NCBI GenBank assembly: GCA_040756735.1
Contig: JBFLYC010000005.1
Coordinates: 1 to 64,000 of the forward strand
Reading direction: 5' to 3'
Length of the DNA: 64,000 bases
Source: JBFLYC01 sp040756735
GTDB taxonomy: Bacteria; Bacillota; DSM-16504; Desulfitibacterales; Desulfitibacteraceae
This document shows, one piece after another, positions 7,728-15,248 of this stretch. Below the pieces are notes generated by a model. The model was given only the letters and a program-made list of their open reading frames with translations, did not search any database and was not told the DNA's origin. The position numbers and the translations under genes were made by a program. Position 1 is the first letter of the stretch, and every line of letters starts with the position of its first letter.

Positions 7728-8329
7728 AACAAAGCCTCCACATGCTTGGTAATTTGTGTTTCCGTTCTTGTTAGTTTGGCATATTTCATTAACTTGTCTA
7801 TGTTTCTATCTCTTCTTTTCATGTACTCTTTTATGCCTTCAAGTAGAATATCTTTATTAATTTCATTGCTAAGTCTAAAGCAATCACAAATTGTTTTTTC
7901 CATGTCATATATTTTTACTTTATTTCCAGCAACTCTTATATGGTCAATTCCAGTTTGATAATATTTTTCAGTAAAAAAGTATAACTTAATAGGAGGATAG
8001 TCTGGCAAAACAACCTTAGATTTTCTATGAACTGCAACCTGGTATTCTGCTGGAATGCTGGTAGTTAAATCATGGTAGGATAGTGCTGATACTAGACATA
8101 TTACTCCTTTAGGAACAATTTTGACAACATCAACAATTTCAGATGAGGAATCATATTCTAATTCATTCCATTTATACAGGCCTCGTTTCAACCGATAAAT
8201 ATTTCCTTCTTCTAAAAGTTCTTTTAAGTATTTTCTATGAATATTAGCATTAACAATGTCTCTAGTCTTTGCATATCCATGATTCTTGATAAAAATATTT
8301 TTTATTTTTATCTTCGCATTACAATTCAT
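7724..8329 (-). CDS. AbiEi-type antitoxin and repressor
   Basis: About 201 residues. The N-terminal winged helix (NHGYAKTRDIVNANIHRKYL, then LLEEGNIYRLKRGLYKW) is typical of AbiEi antitoxins and is followed by the DUF-type domain (CLVSALSYHDLT, MEKTICDCFR). It should repress its own promoter and counter AbiEii. ATG 8329 follows GAGGTGG at good spacing; the ATG at 8350 lies inside the operator palindrome and lacks a ribosome site. It directly overlaps the toxin gene. Confidence 0.85.
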   Translation of the reverse strand: MNCNAKIKIKNIFIKNHGYAKTRDIVNANIHRKYLKELLEEGNIYRLKRGLYKWNELEYDSSSEIVDVVKIVPKGVICLVSALSYHDLTTSIPAEYQVAVHRKSKVVLPDYPPIKLYFFTEKYYQTGIDHIRVAGNKVKIYDMEKTICDCFRLSNEINKDILLEGIKEYMKRRDRNIDKLMKYAKLTRTETQITKHVEALL

Positions 8330-8344
8330 AGGACCACCTCTTTG

Positions 8345-8389
8345 GTACAAAAATACGGCACTTATCTCATAGATGCCGTAGTTTTGTAC
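8345..8389 (-). promoter_or_regulatory. Operator palindrome upstream of abiEi-abiEii
   Basis: GTACAAAAATACGGCA at 8345-8360 and TGCCGTAGTTTTGTAC at 8374-8389 are inverted copies matching at 15 of 16 positions, separated by 13 bp. They sit directly upstream of the antitoxin start. AbiEi proteins bind inverted repeats in their own promoters, so this is the likely operator. Confidence 0.7.
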
Positions 8390-8455
8390 ACTTTTAAATC
8401 TATTTTATACCTTTTTTTGTAAAAAATCAATGGAAATAGTATTTCTTTTCAACAT

Positions 8456-9665
8456 TTACACCTCATTAGCACTGGTCACAACTTTATAATCCACATCATC
8501 AAAAACCTCAAAATGCTTCTTACCGCATTTGATTTTTTGTGCCTCTGAGAGGTGAAGCTTATCCAGGTCTAGGGTGGATTTGGTTTCTCTTATCAGATAC
8601 AGCTTTTTATCCTCTTCCTTCACAATTGCCCAGTCAGGGTTGTAAGTGCCAATTGGTGTTTCTACCACAAACCAGGCCGGCAGTTTGATAAATAGCTTAA
8701 TATCTTCTCTTTCGTCTAATACTTCGGCAAATTTCCTTTCCACATCTGATTCTACTACCACATGGTCATAGATGGAATTATTGACTGGAACTATATTGCT
8801 GAGGTAGCTTTCTATTTCTTTTTCCCTCAAACAACATCATTTCATATTCCTGTCCCGCTATTTTTTCATATTTAATGCCGTTTATCATAAGGTTATGAAG
8901 CTTATGTTTGATACACTCCCATAGGGCTTTAAAGTTTTCATCAAGGAGAATTTCTTTCTTAAAACATAGCTTCTTACGTTCCCTTTTGTTTTTAATCCTG
9001 CCGCCAAAGTCTACTCCACATTCTTCTGTAATTTCCTGCTGCAGCTTTAGTGCAAATTCCTCATAGCTTTCGTTGGTTATTACAGTCAGCCTGTTAATGT
9101 TCTCATCAAAGACCCTATTACCGGTCTGGTCAACTGGAAGACGAAGGCCCCTGCCTATTTCTTGTCTCTTTTTGAGTTCTGATTTCATTTAAGGTGCAGA
9201 TCTGAAATACATTGGGGTTGTCCCAGCCTTCTCTAAGTGCTGAATGGCTAAAGATAAAACGCACTGGTTCTTGATGTGATAGGAGCTGCTCCTTGTTTTT
9301 CATTATCAAGTTATAGGTATCATCATCGGCCTTGGTATTACCACTTGTATCTTTTTCTATTCCTTTACGATCAGCAGAAAAATACCCATCATGAACCTGC
9401 TCTGCCAAATAGGGGATGAGGCCTTTGTATCTAGGATGTTCAGTGAATTCATTGTATGCTTCTATAAACCAGCGGGCAATTTGCCGTGCTTGCGTTTGCC
9501 CTTCTCGTAGTAGCGGTAGTTTGCAACTTTATCTATAAAAAAGAGCGATAAAACTTTAATGCCCTTGTCTTGTACCTGCAGTTCTTTTTCCAAGTGTTCT
9601 TTGATTGTTTCTCTAATTTGAACTTTCATTATATCTTTTGTCATGCCGCCTATAGACTGTAGTGC
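8456..9665 (-). pseudogene. Type III restriction enzyme Res subunit, C-terminal part with frameshifts
   Basis: Four consecutive minus-strand pieces form the second half of a type III Res protein. In order: a MTKDIMKVQIRETIKEHLEK segment, SF2 helicase motif V (HSALREGWDNPNVFQICTLN), motif VI (QEIGRGLRLPVDQTGNRV), and the C-terminal nuclease domain with YNPDWAIV and LIRETKST (PD-ExK). At least three frame changes separate them, and the Walker A and DEAD motifs are gone. The remnant stops at 9665, exactly where the truncated integrase starts on the other strand, which suggests a deletion that fused the two. No Mod methyltransferase is present. Confidence 0.8.
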
Positions 9666-10481
9666 AAACTATATTCCAAACTAGAAAAGAACAGGGAAGT
9701 AAAAATAGATGGCGAAAAAAAAGCCTTCAAAGCCCTTTCTGGTACATCCATACAATATGTGCACCGCGTTCTCTCTAAAGCACTAGAAGATGCAGTAAAA
9801 GATGAATTAATACATAAGAACCCGGCTAAATTAGTTACCCCACCACCCAAAAATAAATATGAGGCATCTTTTCTAACTGTTAAGGAAATCAGGGAAATGT
9901 TAAAAAAATTTAAGGATGATGAAATGTTTATACCAGTACTACTTTCTGTTTTACCTGGCTTAAGAAGAGGCGAAGTGTTAGGATTGCAGTGGAAGGATAT
10001 TGACTTTGACAACAGATTAATTCGTATTAGAAATAATTATGTTATGGTAGATGGCAATCCGGTCCTCCAGGGAAAAACCAAAACTGATAAATCAAGTAGA
10101 AATATTGTAGTAGCAGAAAGAATTATAAATTCACTTAAAGACCATCAGCACGCTCAGAAAAAAATGCGTGTTAGGCTAGGGAAAGATTATTTTAAATCAG
10201 ATTTTGTATGTACTTGGATGGATGGCAAACCATTTAACCCATCCCACGTCTCTAGAGCCTTTTCTGCAAGGATGAAAACTTATTCCCTACCCATGATACG
10301 CTTCCATGATTTGAGACACTCCAACGCCTCTCTGATGCTATCACAAAACGCTCCCATGAAGGGTGCTAGTGATAGACTAGGACACAGTACCATACAGATT
10401 ACTTCTGATCTTTATGGCCATGCAGAAAGGTCCGTCCAGGAGCAAATTGCTAATATGATAGACAATGTGATTTGGGGATAA
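9663..10481 (+). pseudogene. Tyrosine recombinase (phage-type integrase), 5'-truncated
   Basis: The open frame begins after a stop at 9660-9662 with no start codon, and runs 272 codons. It retains most of the core-binding domain (TSIQYVHRVLSKALEDAV, then IHKNPAKLV) and the whole catalytic domain. Catalytic residues: Arg in LPGLRRGEVLGLQW, Lys in GKTKTDKSSR, HDLRH, LGH and Tyr in SDLYGH. About 60-80 N-terminal residues that normally bind arm-type sites are missing. An internal GTG at 9759 could start a shorter protein, but full function is unlikely. It lies beside tRNA-Ser, its likely target. Confidence 0.85.
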
Positions 10482-10520
10482 TGTAGGCAGTTTTTTTATT
10501 GATAAGGGCGCACTCGATTT

Positions 10521-10573
10521 TTGTGAAATGACAAAAGACTTTTTTGTGAAATTTTGTGAAATAATTGTGAAAT
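10521..10573 (+). repeat. Four TTGTGAAAT repeats (putative integrase arm-type sites)
   Basis: TTGTGAAAT occurs at 10521, 10544, 10554 and 10565, in the same orientation and about 10 bp apart for the last three. A fifth copy is at 6746-6754, just inside the other end of the element. Such arrays next to att cores are typical of arm-type integrase binding sites. Confidence 0.5.
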
Positions 10574-10585
10574 AGACGCAAAAAA

Positions 10586-10606
10586 GCCACTATTTTTCAT
10601 AGTGGC
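10586..10606. terminator. Bidirectional terminator hairpin after the integrase
   Basis: GCCACTA and TAGTGGC form a 7-bp stem, flanked by A-rich sequence on the left and AAAA on the right. It could stop transcription from the integrase side and from the tRNA side. Confidence 0.5.
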
Positions 10607-10621
10607 AAAAACCCGCAAATG

Positions 10622-10713
10622 TGGCGGAGAGAGTGGGATTCGAACCCACGGAACGCTTTAACGTTCACTCGATTTCGAGTCGAGCGCCTTCAACCGGACT
10701 CAGCCATCTCTCC
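10622..10713 (-). tRNA. tRNA-Ser(CGA), att target
   Basis: A class II tRNA with acceptor GGAGAGA/TCTCTCC, D arm GGCTGAGTCCGGTTGAAGGC, anticodon loop CTCGAAA (CGA), a long variable arm (GAACG/CGTTC), T arm GTGGG-TTCGAAT-CCCAC and an encoded CCA. The 20 bp at 10671-10690, spanning the anticodon stem-loop, are duplicated at 6605. Confidence 0.95.
10671..10690. repeat. Putative att site within tRNA-Ser(CGA)
   Basis: This is the right copy of the 20-bp direct repeat and covers the anticodon loop and 5' side of the anticodon stem. It is identical to 6605-6624. Confidence 0.6.
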
Positions 10714-10747
10714 ACAAATTTTTTACCCAGAAATACTTAAAATTATA

Positions 10748-11236
10748 TCATGTTATTTGGTCAGCGTCACCAGGCTGCCTCCTGGTTTGAAAAAACTCCC
10801 TCATTAGTTCCCTTATTTCCATTTCCCTATATCCTGCCAGCACTTTAACTTGATGATTTAACTCCTTGTTTTGCACTAGGTTAACAACCGATTCTACTGC
10901 CCCGGACTTTGAGTCAGCCAGCCCATACACAAGCTGTCCCAGGCGGGCCTGGACCATTGCCCCTGCACACATGGGACAGGGCTCTAAAGTCACGTAAAGA
11001 ATGCAGTCGGTTAATCTCCATCTATTAAGCTTCTTGGCAGCTGCCTGCAGAACAAGAATTTCTGCATGAGCGGTAGGATCATGCATCTGCTCCTTCAAGT
11101 TATGAGCCTGGGCAAGTATTTCTCCTTCACAAACCACCAAAGCTCCAACAGGCACTTCTCCCTGCTCAGCAGCTTTTTTAGCCTCTTCAATGGCTAAATC
11201 CATATAAAAATGGTGGTCCACCTTTGAAGTCACCAC
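10748..11236 (-). CDS. tadA: tRNA(adenine-34) deaminase TadA
   Basis: Deaminates A34 to inosine in the wobble position of tRNA-Arg(ACG), allowing it to read CGU, CGC and CGA. About 162 residues. Zinc-dependent cytidine-deaminase fold: AIEEAKKAAEQGEVPVGALV, the catalytic HAE in DPTAHAEILVL, and PCPMC in LEPCPMCAGAMV. The start is uncertain between GTG 11236 and later codons; the family usually begins close to the HHFYMDLAIEEA stretch. It lies between tRNA-Ser and the gene for its own substrate tRNA-Arg(ACG) at 11363, which strengthens the call. Confidence 0.96.
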   Translation of the reverse strand: MVTSKVDHHFYMDLAIEEAKKAAEQGEVPVGALVVCEGEILAQAHNLKEQMHDPTAHAEILVLQAAAKKLNRWRLTDCILYVTLEPCPMCAGAMVQARLGQLVYGLADSKSGAVESVVNLVQNKELNHQVKVLAGYREMEIRELMREFFQTRRQPGDADQIT

Positions 11237-11253
11237 CTTGATACATAGTCTTA

Positions 11254-11330
11254 TGGTGCGCCCGGAGGGACTCGAACCCCCGGCACGTGGTTTAGGAAAC
11301 CACTGCTCTGTCCACCTGAGCTACGGGCAC
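11254..11330 (-). tRNA. tRNA-Arg(CCT)
   Basis: A cloverleaf on the minus strand with a 7-bp acceptor (5' GTGCCCG), anticodon loop TTCCTAA (CCT), T arm GGGGG-TTCGAGT-CCCTC and an encoded CCA. It reads the Arg codon AGG. Confidence 0.95.
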
Positions 11331-11362
11331 ACGTTATAAAAATTCCTTGCTTTAATTTTAAA

Positions 11363-11439
11363 TGGTGCGCCCGGAGGGACTCGAACCCCCAACCTGCTGA
11401 TTCGTAGTCAGTTACTCTATCCGATTGAGCTACGGGCGC
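11363..11439 (-). tRNA. tRNA-Arg(ACG)
   Basis: Acceptor GCGCCCG/CGGGCGC, anticodon loop CTACGAA (ACG) and an encoded CCA. A34 is the TadA substrate, and tadA lies 127 bp away on the same strand. Confidence 0.96.
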
Positions 11440-11461
11440 ATAAACACTCTAAAAATTAAAA

Positions 11462-11557
11462 TGGCGGAGAGAGTGGGATTCGAACCCACGGTACGAGCTT
11501 TAAACCCGTACAATCGCTTAGCAGGCGACCGCCTTCAGCCTACTCGGCCATCTCTCC
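11462..11557 (-). tRNA. tRNA-Ser(GCT)
   Basis: A class II tRNA with acceptor GGAGAGA/TCTCTCC, anticodon loop CTGCTAA (GCT), a long variable arm and an encoded CCA. It reads AGC and AGU. Confidence 0.95.
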
Positions 11558-11615
11558 ACGAAAACGCATTGTTATTATACAACAGGCAGGGCAAAAAATC
11601 AATTTGATTTAACTC

Positions 11616-11705
11616 TGGCGGAGGGGGTGGGATTCGAACCCACGGAACCCGCAAAGGTTCAACGGTTTTCAAGACCGCCTCCTTCAACCGCTCGGACACC
11701 CCTCC
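11616..11705 (-). tRNA. tRNA-Ser(TGA)
   Basis: A class II tRNA with acceptor GGAGGGG/CCCCTCC, anticodon loop CTTGAAA (TGA), a variable arm with a short stem and an encoded CCA. It reads UCN codons and lies next to serS. Confidence 0.95.
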
Positions 11706-11780
11706 AAAATAAAGGCCGAATAACAAGCGCAAAGCATATTATACATTAGACATATGGCCCATGTCAATTGAAACCTACCT

Positions 11781-13058
11781 TTAATTTTTTGCCAATTTGC
11801 TGATGCCGCCCATATATGGCCTTAATACTTCCGGTATTATTACACTGCCATCTTCTTGCTGGTAGTTTTCCAGAATAGCTGACAGAGTTCTGCCAATGGC
11901 CAAACCTGAGCCGTTTAAGGTATGGACATACCTGGGTTTTCCTCCTTGCCCAGGTCTATAGCGAATGTTAGCTCTCCTGGCCTGAAAATCCTCAAAATTA
12001 CTGCAGGATGATATTTCTTTATAAGCATTAAAAGCTGGCAACCATACTTCTAAATCATATGTCTTGGCTGATGAAAACCCTAGATCACCTCCGCAAAGAA
12101 CCACAACTCTATAGGGCAGTTCCAAAAGCTGTAACACTTTTTCAGCATTGCGGGTCAATGTTTCAAGTTCTTCATAAGAATTTTCCTGGGTTGTGAACTT
12201 GACAAGCTCCACCTTATTAAACTGATGCTGACGAATGAGTCCTCTGGTATCTCTTCCGTGGGCCCCAGCTTCAGCCCTAAAACATGCGCTGTAAGCAGTA
12301 TGATAAATAGGCAAATCTTCCTCTTTTAAAATCTCACCGGCATAAATGTTAGTCACTGGCACTTCAGCAGTAGGAATCAGCCATAAGTCTGTTTTTTCAA
12401 TCTTAAACATATCCTCAGCAAACTTGGGCAGTTGGCCTGTACCTGTCATAGACTGGCTGTTCACTGCAAAGGGTGGAAAAAGTTCTTCATAGCCATGCTC
12501 GTTAATGTGGAGATCAAGCATGAAATTAATCAAAGCCCTTTCTAATCTTGCACCCCATCCCCTATAAAACACAAATCTTGCTCCGGCAACCTTTGCCCCG
12601 CGTTCAAATTCTATAAGTTTCAAGTCTTCTCCAATATCCCAGTGGGCCTTGGCCGGAAAGTCAAATTTCCTTGGTTCTCCGTACTTTCTTAGAATCTCAT
12701 TATCTTCATCACCTGCTCCTGCTGGAACAGTGGGATGAGGGATATTAGGCACATTGAGCAGGAAGGTTTGCAGGGCATCTTCTATCTCCTTAACCTTTTC
12801 ATCCATATCTTTTACCTGTTGGGACACTTCCCGCATTTCTACAATGAGATTGTCAGCATTCTCTTTCATCTTTTTCATTTTTGCTATTTCTTCTGATACA
12901 GTGTTCCGCCTATTCTTCAAAGTTTCAACTGTTCCTAAAAGCTTTCTGCGCTCTTCCTCCAACTTCTTAAACTCACCGAAATCAATATTGGAACCCCTTT
13001 TATGCAAACCATCTTCCACCAGGTCCATATTGTCACGAACAAATTTTAGGTCTAACAT
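11781..13058 (-). CDS. serS: Seryl-tRNA synthetase
   Basis: Charges tRNA-Ser, and also tRNA-Sec as the first step of selenocysteine synthesis, which matters here because selA, selB and tRNA-Sec are present. About 425 residues. The N-terminal coiled-coil arm (to about residue 110) is followed by the class II core: motif 2 in FRAEAGAHGRDTRGLIRQHQF and motif 3 in NGSGLAIGRTLSAILENYQ. ATG 13058 lies after AAAGGAGG; the ATG at 13094 has no site. Expression is controlled by the T-box leader at 13294-13583. A pair of repeat units separates that terminator from the gene. Confidence 0.97.
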   Translation of the reverse strand: MLDLKFVRDNMDLVEDGLHKRGSNIDFGEFKKLEEERRKLLGTVETLKNRRNTVSEEIAKMKKMKENADNLIVEMREVSQQVKDMDEKVKEIEDALQTFLLNVPNIPHPTVPAGAGDEDNEILRKYGEPRKFDFPAKAHWDIGEDLKLIEFERGAKVAGARFVFYRGWGARLERALINFMLDLHINEHGYEELFPPFAVNSQSMTGTGQLPKFAEDMFKIEKTDLWLIPTAEVPVTNIYAGEILKEEDLPIYHTAYSACFRAEAGAHGRDTRGLIRQHQFNKVELVKFTTQENSYEELETLTRNAEKVLQLLELPYRVVVLCGGDLGFSSAKTYDLEVWLPAFNAYKEISSCSNFEDFQARRANIRYRPGQGGKPRYVHTLNGSGLAIGRTLSAILENYQQEDGSVIIPEVLRPYMGGISKLAKN

Positions 13059-13080
13059 ATCATCAAAACCTCCTTTTAAT

Positions 13081-13286
13081 GAAAGGGGACACACCTCCCC
13101 TGGCGCGTAAACTCTTGGTTTTTAAGGTCAGGGGACACACCACCTTCGGAGGAATGTCCCCAACATATGAATGTCCCCAAACTTATGAAAGGGGACACAC
13201 CTCCCCTGGCGCGTAAACTCTTGGCTTTTAAGGTCAGGGGACACACCACCTTCGGAGGAATGTCCCCAACATATGAATGTCCCTAA
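13081..13286. repeat. Two units of the dispersed GGGGACA palindromic repeat
   Basis: Two nearly identical 106-bp units, each with GGGGACACACC, GGCGCGTAAACTCTTGG and GGAGGAATGTCCCC. GGGGACA and TGTCCCC are inverted, so each unit can fold. They lie in the 5' leader of serS between the T-box terminator and the ribosome site. Related copies are at 18453, 31899, 33757 and 43684. Confidence 0.85.
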
Positions 13287-13293
13287 ATAAATA

Positions 13294-13583
13294 AACCCTC
13301 GCCCCTGCAGTAGGGGCGAGGGTTATTCGCGGTGCCACCCTGATTGGCCTTAAAAAGGCCATCTCATTTTAAATAACGGCTAAACCGTAAACCGGTTGTG
13401 TAGTATAAAACTATCTCTACGCCTTTCCCGGCACCCTCCAAAGTGGATTTCACCATCCCGCTCTGTTGGTTTACACCTGCCACCAACTCTCTGCAATGAA
13501 CGAGGCGGGGTTACTTGTCTTTATCATGGGGTTTGTCTATATATATTTTGGCTGGAATATCAAATAAATCAAAAAAATTGTTT
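13294..13583 (-). promoter_or_regulatory. T-box leader of serS
   Basis: On the minus strand the leader contains the invariant T-box AGGGTGGCACCGCG (13327-13342), which pairs with the NCCA end of uncharged tRNA. It is followed by a strong terminator (13294-13324, AACCCTCGCCCC paired with GGGGCGAGGGTT, then T-rich). The upstream half has the stem I features AGAGAGTTGGTGG and GGTGAAATCCACTTTGG; UCC in the latter is the probable Ser specifier. Uncharged tRNA-Ser would allow readthrough into serS. Confidence 0.88.
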
Positions 13584-13590
13584 ACCTAGT

Positions 13591-13618
13591 ATTATACTAT
13601 TAATCAGAAAATATACAA
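13591..13618 (-). promoter_or_regulatory. Sigma-A promoter of the serS T-box leader
   Basis: On the minus strand TTGTAT (-35) and TATAAT (-10) are 16 bp apart, just upstream of the T-box leader. The expected start site is near 13583. Confidence 0.5.
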
Positions 13619-13647
13619 CTTAATTTAATAAATTTATTTCCCTAGGT

Positions 13648-14214
13648 TTATTTTATCATATTTATAAAATACTGGTGAATGCGCAGGTCATCAGTCAGCT
13701 CAGGATGAAAAGAACAGCCCAGCAGGTTGCCCTGTTTTACCATTACAATCTTATTGTCATGTTTGGCAAGAACCTGTACACCCTCCCCAACTTTTTCCAC
13801 ATAAGGGGCCCTGATAAAAACACCCTGAACTGGGCCTTCTAAGCCTTCAACCTGCAGATCAATTTCAAAACTATCTACTTGACGACCATAAGCATTTCTT
13901 ACAACCTCAATATCCATTAAGGCCAGACTAAACTGGGTGCTGTTTTTAATTTGCTTAGCCAAAAGAATCATTCCGGCACATGTGCCAAAGATGGGCATGC
14001 CAGCCCCAGCTCTGTCTCTGATTCTTTGGGCTATGCTCCATTCATTAAGCAGTTTTCCTATGGTAGTACTTTCTCCTCCAGGGATTACCAGGGCATCGCA
14101 CTCATCCAATTGTTCTTTCTTTCTAACTTCAATTACCTTTACACCACACTTTTGCAAGGTCTCCTTGTGTTCTCTAAATGCTCCTTGTAAAGCTAAAACT
14201 CCTACTGTTTTCAT
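13648..14214 (-). CDS. pdxT: Pyridoxal 5'-phosphate synthase glutaminase subunit PdxT
   Basis: Glutamine amidotransferase that feeds ammonia to PdxS in the DXP-independent vitamin B6 pathway. 188 residues, the usual length. Motifs: VLALQGAFREH at the N terminus, PGGESTTIGKLL, the nucleophile Cys in FGTCAGMILLA, and the His-Glu pair in SFHPELTDD. Lies 35 bp downstream of pdxS on the same strand, the standard operon order. Confidence 0.97.
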   Translation of the reverse strand: MKTVGVLALQGAFREHKETLQKCGVKVIEVRKKEQLDECDALVIPGGESTTIGKLLNEWSIAQRIRDRAGAGMPIFGTCAGMILLAKQIKNSTQFSLALMDIEVVRNAYGRQVDSFEIDLQVEGLEGPVQGVFIRAPYVEKVGEGVQVLAKHDNKIVMVKQGNLLGCSFHPELTDDLRIHQYFINMIK

Positions 14215-14249
14215 TTACTCCCCATCTCCCTAAAATAAGCCTGATTTAA

Positions 14250-15134
14250 TTACCATCCTCTTTCCTGCATCCTCTGGCTGGCTTCAATTTTAGCAATTTC
14301 GATTCCCGGCATGGCCTCCCCTAAATCCCTGGACACTTCAGCCAAGATTTGCGGGTCATTGAAGTGGGTTGTCGCCACAACTATTGCCTTGGCTCTTTTT
14401 GCGGGATCATTGGATTTAAAAATTCCTGAACCTACAAAGATGCCGTCACAACCCAACTGCATCATTAAAGCTGCATCTGCCGGTGTAGCGATACCACCGG
14501 CTGCAAAGTTAACTACGGGTAGTTTACCGTTTTCTGCTACATACTGAACAAGTTCGTATGGAGCTTGCAGCTCTTTGGCTACAGTAAACAATTCATCTTC
14601 TCTCATATTGGCCAGACGCCTAATTTCACTCATCATCATACGCATATGGCGAACGGCTTCAACCACATTACCTGTACCGGGTTCACCCTTTGTTCTAATC
14701 ATGGCTGCCCCTTCGTTGATTCTTCTAAGAGCCTCTCCCAGGTTTCGAGCGCCGCAGACAAAGGGTACCTTAAACTGCAGCTTATCTATATGATACTGTT
14801 CATCTGCAGGAGTAAGCACTTCAGATTCGTCAATATAATCTACACCTAACGCCTCTAAAATCTGCGCTTCAACAAAATGGCCAATCCTGGCCTTAGCCAT
14901 GACCGGAATACTTACAACTTCCATAATCCTTTTTATAATAGTAGGATCAGCCATACGAGCAACTCCACCTGCAGCTCTGATATCAGCCGGCACTCTTTCC
15001 AGAGCCATAACTGCACAGGCGCCTGCCTCTTCAGCAATCTTGGCCTGTTCAGGAGTAGTCACATCCATAATTACGCCGCCCTTTAACATTTCAGCCAGAC
15101 CCTTCTTGACTTTCCAGGTTCCCTTTTGTTCCAT
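14250..15134 (-). CDS. pdxS: Pyridoxal 5'-phosphate synthase PdxS
   Basis: Forms PLP from ribose 5-phosphate, glyceraldehyde 3-phosphate and ammonia supplied by PdxT. 294 residues, a TIM barrel. Conserved sequences: GGVIMDVTTPEQAKIAEEAG, the Schiff-base Lys region SIPVMAKARIGHFVEA, DYIDESEVLTPADE, RTKGEPGTGNVVEAV and NFAAGGIATPADAALMM. A GGGGGA site precedes the ATG. The enzyme makes the cofactor needed by several products in this window, among them SelA and ThrC. Confidence 0.98.
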   Translation of the reverse strand: MEQKGTWKVKKGLAEMLKGGVIMDVTTPEQAKIAEEAGACAVMALERVPADIRAAGGVARMADPTIIKRIMEVVSIPVMAKARIGHFVEAQILEALGVDYIDESEVLTPADEQYHIDKLQFKVPFVCGARNLGEALRRINEGAAMIRTKGEPGTGNVVEAVRHMRMMMSEIRRLANMREDELFTVAKELQAPYELVQYVAENGKLPVVNFAAGGIATPADAALMMQLGCDGIFVGSGIFKSNDPAKRAKAIVVATTHFNDPQILAEVSRDLGEAMPGIEIAKIEASQRMQERGW

Positions 15135-15248
15135 TTTTAATTCCCCCTATATCATGTATAACATGGATTTTTTGTTATTTATTAAGGTAACGCCAATTAA
15201 ATTACCAATCTATTTTACTATAATTTTTATTCCAACTCAACATCTTCA

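Larger units (their letters stand above)
6605..10690. mobile_element. Degenerate integrative element in tRNA-Ser(CGA)
   Basis: A 4.1-kb segment bounded by a 20-bp direct repeat whose right copy lies within tRNA-Ser. It carries a tyrosine integrase next to the tRNA, an AbiE toxin-antitoxin pair and a ruined type III restriction subunit. Copies of TTGTGAAAT occur at both ends (6746-6754; 10521-10529, 10544-10552, 10554-10562, 10565-10573), as expected for integrase arm-type sites. No replication or transfer genes remain, and the integrase lacks its N terminus, so the element is probably immobile. Confidence 0.6.

Noticed and set aside
10619..10807. Plus-strand ORF over tRNA-Ser and the tadA 3' end
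   Set aside because: It is a read-through of a tRNA gene and an antisense frame.
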